In this document: one piece after another, positions 36,601-45,714 of the stretch
Numbering within the stretch: the stretch's first letter is position 1
Layout of the letters: every line of letters starts with the position of its first letter
Source: Colletotrichum lupini
Lineage: Eukaryota > Ascomycota > Sordariomycetes > Glomerellales > Glomerellaceae
Reading direction: 5' to 3'
Assembly: GCF_023278565.1 (NCBI RefSeq)
Contig: NC_064675.1
Location: forward strand, 6,758,001 to 6,822,000
DNA length: 64,000 nucleotides
Notes under the pieces: generated by a model
What the model saw: only the letters and a program-made list of their open reading frames with translations
The model's database searches: none
What the model was told of the DNA's origin: nothing
Position numbers and translations under genes: made by a program

Positions 36601-37539
36601 TAGTTAGAAAAACTATACCTATATAGAGACTCGAACGGTTACCTCTCGCTTTTAAAATATACGACTTATAAATAATATAGTACTTAATTATTATAATAAT
36701 AGCGAATAGGAGCTAGGCTTATAACTATTATAAGTTATAGTACGTAGTAATGGGTATATAGAGTATAGTAAAAGTAGCTTAACTATTAAAGTGGAAATAG
36801 ATAAAAGGAAAAGGTCTATATATACGATATCTGAGATAGACACGTGATTTAGCACGTGACGGGCACTTTGTGAGGTGCGATTACTATCCCTGTTACGTGA
36901 CAAACTCACAATAGAACAGTTCCACAAAGAAACCAATGAACAACGCCTATGGGGCAATTAGAGAGCTAGAAAATCAAGGAGAGGACGATAGTCACTCACA
37001 AAAGCAACGATAATCACAGTGTCATCTGCGCCCCAGGCAGAGAGCTTTGCAATCTTGGTAGCCATCCTCATCATGATGAAGATGATGCCGATGGCAGTAA
37101 CGACTCCACTGATCAAATGAATGTTGGAAGTTTGGTCACTGTACGGGAAGCCACAATTCGACCATGTTGCATTGGTAACGACTACTACGCCGTCAGCTTC
37201 GCCACGTTGACGAACAAATGTATTTCCGCCCGGACTCACCCAGGCTCTCTTGTATCGTGCATGTTGATTGAATACAGGGCTGCACCGCGGCGTTGAACTT
37301 GGAATCGACGCAGAGGCACGCTTGATCCGTGGGGGAGCAGGTTGTCGAGGGAAGGGCTTTAACCATGCAAGTGATCTAGGGTGAATGATAGTCAGCCAGA
37401 TGAGTCCTTGGCAGACTCGTGATGTGGAATCATGACTTACAGCGCAACTGGGAATGCCTTCCAAGCTGAGTGACTTGGCAGCCACCCCAAGGCCGCCAAG
37501 GCTTACCAACAGAACAGAGACCACGCGAAACGAATGCAT
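27686..37539 (-). CDS. CFEM-domain Pth11-like seven-helix receptor with an 8.3 kb transposon-filled intron
   Basis: Seven exons on the - strand: 37539-37441, 37375-37240, 37181-37000, 36946-36910, 28596-28529, 28473-28091, 28031-27686. Their lengths sum to 1,251 nt (416 aa plus stop) and join without a stop. A signal peptide (MHSFRVVSVLLVSLGGLGVAA) precedes a CFEM domain with all eight Cys (from GIPSCAITC through QACLC and QPCIQSTC to WSNCGFP). Then come seven hydrophobic segments with GADDTVIIVAF, GLGKDIWTL, ILFFFLKIFP, NITLDIIMLILTI and ELGVGIVVACMPNV, typical of Pth11/SAT4-type fungal membrane proteins, and a Ser-rich tail. Such proteins sit in the plasma membrane and are implicated in surface sensing. 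Intron 4 (36909-28597) holds a copia element; without it the intron is 61 nt. Splice sites survive, so the gene may still work if the intron is removed. Confidence 0.85.
28656..29166 (-). repeat. 3' LTR of the intronic copia element
   Basis: 511 bp, same length as its partner at 36392-36902. In the first about 65 bp this copy keeps CpA where the partner has TpA; at its other end it is the mutated copy (GTAATA against GTGACA). Confidence 0.92.
29167..29176 (-). promoter_or_regulatory. Polypurine tract of the intronic copia element
   Basis: TTAGGGGGTA on the - strand immediately before the 3' LTR, the expected site of plus-strand priming. Short and in mutated sequence, so the limits are approximate. 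Confidence 0.5.
36376..36391 (-). promoter_or_regulatory. Primer-binding site matching the initiator-Met tRNA anticodon arm
   Basis: The + strand reads GAGCTGGGCTTATAAC directly against the 5' LTR. Reversing one CpA-to-TpA change gives CTGGGCTCATAAC, the anticodon stem-loop of eukaryotic initiator tRNA-Met (CAT anticodon). The element strand is its complement. Priming by an internal half of this tRNA is known for Drosophila copia and yeast Ty5. Confidence 0.65.
36392..36902 (-). repeat. 5' LTR of the intronic copia element
   Basis: 511 bp. Its right-hand about 75 bp, bordering host DNA, are unmutated, while its left-hand end is RIP-mutated (TATTAT against TGTCAC). Differences from the partner in the terminal blocks are CpA-to-TpA or the complementary change. 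Confidence 0.92.
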
Positions 37540-39169
37540 AATGGAGGGCTCTGTCCGAATGGAAGTTGAACGAGACGGAAGCTTTCAGGGTCCCTCCCAC
37601 CAACAATCGTTGACAGCAAGGGATCCAGGAACAAGGCCAAGACACAAGGTAGAGAAGGATGATTTAAAGAACGTTTCCTGCGATCAACAGGAGGAGAAGC
37701 ATGGATGACGGACCAACCCCACAGCTCGCCGTTTGTCCAGCTCTTCAACCATTGAAGGGGCTACGTTCCCAAGCTCGCATCGAGGGCACCACGGCAGATG
37801 CAGGGGCCGCATCGAAGCATCAGCCCTCTTGCAAGGCCAGGCTCGTCGTGGCTTGATATTTCATTGTTCGTCTTGCTGCTCGCTAGAGGGGATCTAGCCT
37901 GTCGATCTGGGCCCACACACGGATGCGTTTTTGTCTTCGCGGCCACCGGATGAGGGATCGCGTTTGACACCAGTGCCGTCGCTTGGGGAAGACCCAATCA
38001 TGGCAATCGTAGACCGTCATCGCTACGCCTGACAACGGATGGAAGGAACAGATTCCTATAGGGTGATGGGGGACGGCTAAAAGGCGGAGGCAGCAATCCG
38101 CGCCCAGGACGCATCTTTATCAACGCCACAGGCAATGCCTGGCTGCCTGTGCGAATGACACAGTTGACGCGAGTGTGTGCCATTCCATCATAGCTACTCA
38201 GAGACTGCGAGAAAGCCGACTGAATATAGCGTAAGCCAATGGGCTAAGCGAGGTACCTAGTGCCATCAAGCCACAGCGGTTGATTAAAAACTCAGGGGGA
38301 TGCAACTGCATGTGAGCTCCATGGGTAGGAAGAACAACATTCCTTCATCGGTTGGCCCGTTTGATCTCTCATGTCTCGAAGCATTCGACGCCTCTGAGCA
38401 GTCCTCAGGATAGACAATCGCCACCAGCGTTTCCCTCTCACGTTCCTGGAGACTGGAAGAAAAGAACAATATGACCAATCTCGAACGAAAACCATGAAAG
38501 ACCGCATGCAAGACATTGCAAAGGCCTTTGCGTTCATACCGCCCCGGGCGAGCTTTCCTCGGGAGCCGGAACCTTTGTCTCCACTTTCGGTTCCGGATGC
38601 GGGACAGAAGCAACATGTCGACCGATGGTGGCTGGGTTCATCCGGACGTGTTTGGTGTCGTGACCATGCGTGGGTTCTAGAAGTACTACCGATCCGATCG
38701 ATCTGCAGCGTTTAATGACATTTTAGGCATGAAGGTATTCGAGCCTCCAGATGTCCGGAAACGTCCGTAGAGACATCGAACATGGGAATCACAGCTCATC
38801 GGCCGACCATTCCCGGTGACTAGATTGAAATTCTAACAGATGCAGTTGCGAGTTCAACCCGCTTCTAGAGTTTGGTTCCTCACCCGCCAATCGCCCTTCC
38901 CAGCAAAAATAGACGTGTCAGCCAAAAAGATGCTTTGGTGGAACCAATTGACGCGACGACGTGTAAAGTAATTTGCTCAACTAAGCGGCGAAATTTTTGT
39001 CACAAGACTGAATTGGTTGAGGCGGGGCCTCGGCAAATATTGCCACCTAAGGTACCGAACTCCTGGTTCCAGAAACCTAGACATCTTCACGGCTGAAGGT
39101 ATAACAAGTCTTTGATGTAGCCATCCGCTGAAACGATGCTAACCATGCAACGCTCCAGTGCTCACTAAC
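37540..39169. other. Receptor upstream region and intergenic DNA
   Basis: About 1.6 kb of ordinary composition. It includes the receptor promoter. Frames near 38.3-38.6 kb (- strand) are Arg-rich and resemble chance frames in GC-rich DNA. No feature is otherwise supported. Confidence 0.35.
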
Positions 39170-39171
39170 TA

Positions 39172-39985
39172 AGTCAAAGCACCCAGTTATGGCCCCCCCT
39201 AGTTTTGGTGGGGCTACACCAAAACCTACTACTTTATACTATACATATAACTAGCTTTACTTAGTATATAAAAATATAACTAAAATTAATTTATATATAC
39301 ATTTAACTATACTTCTATATTATTATACTTTTAGTAATATATACTAACTTAGTATTACGTAATTATTTCAAATACATAAATTTCAAAAAACACATAGTTA
39401 AGAGGTAATAATTAGAATATAAATTACTTAAGAGTTATTTTCTTTTAGAAGCTAAAATTGTAATATATTAGAATTATATATAGAAACTATATACAAATAG
39501 CTTTTTTATACTTTTATAATTTTTTATAGCTTAGTAATACTAAGTTAAAGATTCCTTATAGTAAATTTTATATAGGAGAATTTAAAACTGAATATATTAC
39601 GTAATTATATAATAAAAGTAGGGTATAAGATATATATTTGATTAAGGATAAGTATAAATAGTATAAATATAGTTTTATATTTCTTTTTCAACTATAATTA
39701 TAAACGTTATTTAAGCTTTTAAACTGTTAGTGTCGCCTAGTAATTTATATATAAACACTAACATTTTCAAAACTTTAACTTTAACTTAATAAAACTACTT
39801 AATTAAGTAGTATTACGTAATATAGTATTTTTTTTATTAAAATATAAATAAGTTTCTATTTAAATATGAAATATTGAAGTTTATTACTGAGCAGCCGATT
39901 TATTAGACCTATAGTGAAAAGTAGTACTATTGGTGTAAATGGGGGGCCCAAAAGGGGGGGGGGGCCATAACTGGGTGCTTTGACT
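39172..39985. mobile_element. Fot1/pogo-like MITE (814 bp), AT-rich interior
   Basis: A 28-bp inverted repeat starting AGTCAAAGCACCCAGTTATGG and running into a C tract opens at 39172 and closes inverted at 39985, with a TA duplication on each side (39170-39171, 39986-39987). AGTCAA.GCACCCA ends plus a TA target are characteristic of Fot1-type Tc1/mariner elements. The interior is about 80 percent AT, has no transposase frame, and is less cleanly stripped of CpA/TpG than the retrotransposons. Just inside the left end GTTTTGGTG and CACCAAAAC (39213-39236 region) form a small hairpin. Confidence 0.85.
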
Positions 39986-39987
39986 TA

Positions 39988-40548
39988 CTGATTGTGCTGC
40001 GAGTTGCGAGTTGCGAAATGTGATTCAAGGAGTCGTTCTAGTGCGACAATATAATGACCGAGCGGTGTTCCAGGACTCGTGTGAACTGCCCGCCGCTCGA
40101 CCCGGTGTACCCACTCCCGATTTAAATGAGGCGGATGCGATCCAAGACTCCCCTGTATGACTTCGGAATGCCGCGGGCCGTGAAGTGTTCAAGTCGTTGA
40201 CATACGCAGTGGGCACCATGACTCGTCCCAATGGCATTGATCATGGATTTTCTGGTTCGGCTGGTGGGCAGTCGAATTTTGTTCCAGGAACGCCGTCATT
40301 GCGCTGTGTTGATCAACGTCGTTTCGAGGAACTTTAATCAATATAGAGTTCAAGTCATATTAGTCCAAACACCTCAGGGGCTACACTGCCGTACAACAAG
40401 GTCATGAACATGTGGAGCCGTTGCGGAAGATGAATCAGTATTTAGACAAGTGACGACTTATAACTCACGAGAAGTTGAAAATATTCACTCAAGTCAACTA
40501 CAGTCAACTCTTACCCATCATCACTCGAGACTCTACAGACAAACCAAA
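39988..40548. other. Intergenic / promoter of small secreted protein gene
   Basis: About 560 bp between the MITE and the next start. No frame is convincing. The MITE lies within plausible regulatory distance. Confidence 0.35.
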
Positions 40549-40908
40549 ATGCATATCTCTACTATCTCAACCCTGGGCCTCCTCCTCAGCCTCCCCTTGG
40601 CTGCCGTTGCACAATCGCGATGCCAATCGGACATGATCACCACCGATAAAGACAAAGAATATAGCGTAGCGGTCAACTTCGACAGCGCCTCGAAAAAGTA
40701 CACCGCAACAGTGACGCCTGGCGACATGTCTCTTACCATTCCTGCCTTAAGCATCACCAACAACGGCGGATACAAGCGACTTTTCTGTCTTGCCAGTGAG
40801 CCGGACAGACCACGATCTGTCAGTTGCTTTGCACTTGAGCCAAAGTCGACTTGTGCCTTGCCGGATTATTACGGTGTACCCTTCAGACTCGACACCTACC
40901 GTCGTTGA
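40549..40908 (+). CDS. Small secreted protein, hypothetical
   Basis: 119 aa from the ATG at 40549, chosen because a classic signal peptide follows (MHISTISTLGLLLSLPLAAV, cleavage near AVA/QS); the frame is open further upstream but those 33 residues look untranslated. The mature part is about 98 aa with five Cys (SRCQSD, LFCLAS, VSCFAL, STCALP), no known domain, and a beta-type pattern (YSVAVNFDSASKKYTATV). Size, secretion and position next to a transposon fit an effector-like or extracellular protein, but no function can be assigned. An intron near the 3' end is possible. Confidence 0.6.
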   Translation: MHISTISTLGLLLSLPLAAVAQSRCQSDMITTDKDKEYSVAVNFDSASKKYTATVTPGDMSLTIPALSITNNGGYKRLFCLASEPDRPRSVSCFALEPKSTCALPDYYGVPFRLDTYRR

Positions 40909-42440
40909 AGGATGACAACTCTAGTGTCGACACTGAGAGCGCTATCGCATATCTATGTGCTACGGCAGCTTTCATCGTCACCGCAGAATAAGACAATGTT
41001 ACGGCATACGTCTACGGAGTTATTGGGTACTGGCGATTATCGAGATTGCACTACATCTAATAGAATTCTAAAACAAACTTTGAACCATGGATAAAATTCC
41101 CTCGCTTTGCCAAATTTGAGAAGTGATTGTTGTTGATCAAATATACCTCTACAAATGTATTTACTCAAGTATAACACTTCTCCCGATACATACACGGTCT
41201 AATACTTCAAACCATGCTTCATTCATCGCGAAGTCTCTGAGTCTCGCCAGGCATATGTGTAAGTAGATCAGGTATCGATTAAGCTTACTGCAAGAAATGC
41301 CCAGTCTACAATGGTCGGTGTTCAAATTTCGCTCTCTGCTCGAATAATTCGATCTATATCACTGAGATTCAGCAAGGCGTTTTCCGTATCAGGATTTCAC
41401 TTGCAGTGACGCTGTTGAGCCCGTGGGCACTACATGCGAAGCAACTGCCTAACAATTACCACAATGATTGTAATTGTTTGTGGCGCTGGCAGAGCCCGCC
41501 GCCAACCCCAAGCTTCCTTATATTTTGAACATGCCTCAATGTGGGCTAGTGTGGTTTTTTCAATGGTCGGGATATAAGGTACTTTATGCACTGAGTTGGT
41601 TTCCTACAGGCAGCATAACTGAAGTCTCACAAATGGGAAATCAGCTTCACCTCTTATAAAATCTTGTTCCCAGTGATAGTTCCTAAAGGTATCAAGTCCT
41701 AGAGAAATGACAGCATTCTACCTTCGTAATCGGTTAAACGCTTCTTCCGCGAAAGATTACCGATGCTATGGTTCTTAACCAGCATTGTTGACAAAGCAGT
41801 CAACAACAGAAAGATCTGAGATCAGTCAACAGTTGCATGCTGTAACCTGGGAAGACGAGGAAGAAACGTTATTGCAGCAAAGTTATTGCCTACGAATCAT
41901 GTATCGGCTTTGCGCGAGGATCTCGTCAAGGACGCGGCATCCGCAGACGGACAATGGCGTTCCATGTCCGAAATAGAATCCGTACGGACGGGCTACTCCG
42001 GCGGCAAAGATGTGTCCGCAGGTTTAGTTCCTTTCTACCCAGAAATAAAGTTCACCCAGGACCGCGAAAGTGTGTTGCAACACTGTCTGTTAAGATTTGC
42101 TGAGAAATCAATCTGTTCTCGATTCAGGATAGGGAATCTAGTAACGTTAACTCTCTTATCTGTTCTGGCAGTTGTTTCCTGCAGTGCGTTTAAGAATCAG
42201 CTCAGCCCCTACGACTGTAAAAGATGGCACAGATTCGTCTTACATCTAATCTCTGCTCATTTTACTGACCGAAACTTGGGACAAAGGAATGGCCAGCATA
42301 AGCCACCAAACAATGTCGTAAATCAGTACAGTTGCAGTGTTCGGCGTAAGTCCTCTTCCAAATACCCTTTTACAACAGTACTAGAAGCCGACTTTGAGAT
42401 GACGGTTATCACTTAGGTACTCAACTGAGTGAAAGTCGTT
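40909..42440. other. Intergenic region, about 1.5 kb
   Basis: No gene supported. A 176-codon frame at 41886-42416 has composition unlike a conserved protein and may include remains of the 5' part of the following NmrA-like pseudogene. Confidence 0.35.
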
Positions 42441-43154
42441 CCCACCGCAGGTGAAGATAGCCATCACCGACTCCGGTACACAATCGCTACACCAAGCGTT
42501 GACAGGACAAGACGCCGTGCTATGTGTCCTGGGCCATACTGTATCTGACAGGCAGGTTGATGTGATCAATGCTACTGCGAAGGTCGGCGTCAAGACGTTC
42601 ATCCCAAGCGACTTTGGAACTCCCAAAGGGCCCAACGACGTCCCGGAGAACCGCGCTATCCTGAGGGAAAAGGCACAAGCACGAGCGCTTCTGGAGGAGA
42701 AGGCCAAAGAAGACGACAAGTTCACTTGAACCTCATTCTGGAATGGTCCTCTTCTAAACCGGGTGAGCATTGTACGATGTTATTTTCACGAGATTCCAGT
42801 GCCTAACGGAAGTCTCAGTCTATGGCCTTGATTCCCAATTTCGGCTTCGACCTCAAGAACCACTCAGCCACGATTTACGACTCAGGCAACGAGTCCTTCA
42901 CAGCTATGAGCATTGGAAGGATCGGCAAGCCAATCGCTGCAGTCTTCAAGCATCCCGAGGAGACAAAAAACCGATATGTCAGGCTTTTCGCTTTTACAAC
43001 CTCACAGCGAACAATCCTCGAAGCGATGGAGGGACTGACGAACTAGAATTGGGATACTGCCACGGTCAGCACTGAAGAAGCCAGACAAGAAGGCAAGATC
43101 AAATTGCAGAGAGGTGACTCTGAAGGGGCATCCTCCCGTGGCTCAACTCTATGA
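42441..43154 (+). pseudogene. NmrA/isoflavone-reductase-like pseudogene
   Basis: Family similarity is clear in FPPQVKIAITDSGTQSLHQA, then GQDAVLCVLGHTVSDRQ, VGVKTFIPSDFGTPKG and, after an intron (donor GTGAGC near 42762, acceptor near 42818), NFGFDLKNHSATIYDSGN, RIGKPIAAVFKHPEETKNRY and STEEARQEGKIKLQRGD. These NAD(P)-binding proteins have an N-terminal GxxGxxG Rossmann motif that is missing here. TGA at 42727-42729 sits where Trp is expected (KFT-stop-TSFWNGP), and TAG at 43044-43046 interrupts the C-terminus. The upstream text is frame-broken. Three independent defects make a pseudogene more likely than misread introns. Confidence 0.75.
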
Positions 43155-44010
43155 GGATGGAGCCGGCAGATCCGTCCTGGACGGGGCAGATAATGAGTTG
43201 CTCGAGGTCGAGCCTGAAGAACTAGATGAGGTGTTAGAAAGGCGATGGCTTGGGCTTAGCGGTCAGGACTCCTCCGGAAGGGTGCTAGTAAGAACTAGCA
43301 AGAGGGACACAAGCAACAAAGGAGCAGCTTGTATATATATCACGCAGGGAGCATACCCCTAGCTAGGAGGCAGATATCAGTGATTCGTCCTTTTAACCCT
43401 AAAAGTAGTTGGCTTCTGTGAGCTTCTTCCCTGTGTCGTACACACATTGACAGCACCTCACAAAGTCGTGTGGCATCGGGGGCTGTAATAACCCCTGCAT
43501 CACGAGATAAAGTATCTTTTGCTTAGGTAAACCCCAAGAATAGAAAGAAATAACGCGAGGGAGTCACGGCAGTCGCCAGTGTATCGCACCTTCCTCAGGG
43601 TCCAAGGTCGCTCGGTCCGCACCTTCCCACCTCACTTCGGCTCCTTCCTGCACTACCTGACCTCAGACATACGGGCGCATCTCCCCTTCCGACCCAACCT
43701 CCCCGCCTCAGTACACGTCAACCCGTCACAACTTTACAACTTCTTCACGCAGAAAGCACCTTGTTCATTCCTTCAATTCACCAGCGCGCACTACTCTAAT
43801 CTCTCACTTCTTTTCCCCGTCCCAAGCGAGTGCTTTCCCTGATAGGACGAGCCCAAGCCTTCCATAATCTCCGACATCGCTCATCGATATCACTCACCTC
43901 CAGCTTCACAGCTATTCTTCCACCGATCCGACGAACTTTCGCGAATTCTCCTGGTACCTAGACAGAGACACGTCGAGTCCCTTGTTGTCGTAACCAGAGA
44001 CAGCATCGCG
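43155..44010. other. Intergenic region and 5' leader of C2H2 gene
   Basis: About 850 bp. The pyrimidine-rich stretch from about 43,560 to 44,010 looks like a transcribed leader typical of fungal promoters. No separate gene is supported. Confidence 0.35.
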
Positions 44011-44819
44011 ATGTACAACTACTGGGAGTGCAACACCTGCAATCGCGGCTTTGGCAGCGAGCATGCAGTCCAGCAACACATGGATGCACTGGGCCATTGG
44101 GGTTATGAACATACACCCCAATATCATAGCCGCCCCAGCTATGAATGCAACGATTGTAACGATTGGTATTCCGACGAGCAGGATCTCCGCGACCACGAGG
44201 CCGAGAAACACAACTACTGCGGTCTTTGCGACCGCTATTTTAACAACCAAAACAACATCCGGCAGGTCAGTCAATCTCATCCATTCTCGTCTTCAACAGC
44301 ATAACTCATCGTGATTAGCACTTGAACTCTAGGGTTCATCGCAGCACCGGCGATATCCAGTGCCCCTTCTGCAAGCAGACAAGCAACACTGCAACTGGTC
44401 TTATCCACCATCTTGAGCGGGGTGCCTGTCCCAACGCCCCTCTGGACCGCGATAAGCTCTACCAGGCCGTGCGCGCCCGCGACCCCAACGGAGTCATCTG
44501 CAAGAAGCTTTTACAGTGGCACGCATCTCCTACCTACACCGCCACCGACCGAACATACAATGAACACATCGATGCTTACGAGTGTTATCTCTGTCACCGT
44601 GCCTTCTCGTCTTTGAGTGGTCTCAACCAGCATCTCAACTCTCCCGTTCATCAACAGAAACTCTACCACTGCCCGAACCGTCGTTGCGGTCGCGAGTATA
44701 CCACCCTCGCCGCGGTCATCAACCACCTCGAAAGCGAATCCTGCGGCTATATGCGCTTTAAGGCAGTGCAGAAGAACGTTGGACAGATTCTCGATCCGCG
44801 TCGGATGCTTTCTCTCTAA
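44011..44819 (+). CDS. Multi-C2H2 zinc-finger protein
   Basis: Two exons, 44011-44265 and 44319-44819 (251 aa). The intron falls inside finger 3 and its removal restores the finger YCGLCDRYFNNQNNIRQ-HLNSRVH. Fingers in order: WECNTCNRGF...HMDALGH, YECNDCNDWY...HEAEKH, the split finger, IQCPFCKQTS...HHLERGAC (C2HC), YECYLCHRAF...HLNSPVH, and YHCPNRRCGREY...HLESESC (C2HC). The spacing and GLNQHLNSPVHQ resemble the fungal proteins often annotated as C2H2 finger domain proteins that may bind RNA or DNA. The start follows a long pyrimidine-rich leader. No other domain. Confidence 0.88.
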
Positions 44820-45714
44820 TGGAAGGTGCGATACTTGTGAGAATATTCTCGAAACAGTGGGCGTACGATGTGCGAACATGTGGGTACGGGTCTGCCGCGC
44901 GCCATGAAAATACTTTGACGAGACTGGTGTGAGACGATATGGAAGCGTGGAGCCGAGAAATCGTGGCTGCCAATATGTTGCAACTGTACAAGCTGATCGT
45001 GTCGTTTGTATCTAGATTCCCTCAACGATAGGTGAAGGGATTGAATGAAAGACTCTTCCTGTAATTGATTCGTTCCCCGGTCACGATCCGTCAGGCAATA
45101 AGGCACAGTTGATTTCTGCATTGCGGCTCACTCAAAGAGGCATTTACCAATGAAAGGCCTAACTTGCTTTATTGACTACCAATAGGGTGCAGGCGGTTCC
45201 AAACGAGATCTGGGCTCGCTTATCCATTCGTACCCATGATGTTGGGGAAAATGCGGACTCACACCCTCCGAAAACCATGCGTATCCGGAACTGCAAACCG
45301 AGTCCAGACGCTATGGGGCCGTCTGTCATTGGTGCCATAATAAGTCTTTGCCTGAATCGAGTCCGGTATCCAAGACATATCGCGCTTGCTCCCGCATTGC
45401 CGGGCCCAATTGGTAACAGAGACCAACGGAGCCCGTCAAGATGACACCTAAATCAGAAAGTAGCTTGTGAGTGTATCCTCTGGGATCTAGGTTCCTACCA
45501 ATACATTTAAGGCTGATTCTGTCTGCATTCGAGGCTGATGAGGGTCTGTTTCAGTCAGACTTGTCCTTCTCATGCTCTTATCCGGCATATCTTCTCTCAA
45601 ACCTCATGAGCCTACGACTCTTCAAGAAATAATTACTAAGGTCCTCAAAAGGATTTTAGTCTACCTAGCTCAACAGGCGAACCCTCAGTATTCTGAAACT
45701 CGTCTATATCTACC
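44820..45714. other. Intergenic region, about 0.9 kb
   Basis: No gene supported between the C2H2 and TPR-SET genes. A 90-codon frame at 45172-45444 has no recognisable features. Confidence 0.35.

Larger units (their letters stand above)
28656..36902 (-). mobile_element. RIP-degraded Ty1/copia LTR retrotransposon (8,247 bp) in an intron
   Basis: Two 511-bp LTRs, TGTCAC...GTGACA at their least mutated ends, lie inside an exact 5-bp duplication AACTC (28651-28655 and 36903-36907). On the - strand near 31,915 the translation VILVFYVNNF is a D-to-N mutated YVDD reverse-transcriptase motif, so pol reads leftwards, in the same direction as the host gene. The primer-binding site at 36376-36391 and a purine tract next to the other LTR (29167-29176) agree with this orientation. 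The internal region is saturated with stops and lacks CpA. Integrase and RNase H borders cannot be drawn from the mutated text. Confidence 0.92.

Noticed and set aside
16683..36902. CRISPR-like or tandem arrays in the AT-rich blocks
   Set aside because: The apparent repetition comes from low-complexity TA/TTA text after RIP; no regular repeat-spacer spacing exists.
27686..37539. Two separate receptor fragments (pseudogene) instead of one gene
   Set aside because: Splice sites and phases on both sides of the transposon match and the joined length is in frame, so one gene with a long intron is the simpler reading; expression is unproven.
41886..42416. 176-codon open frame as a gene
   Set aside because: No domain, odd composition, and it overlaps the eroded 5' part of the NmrA-like pseudogene.
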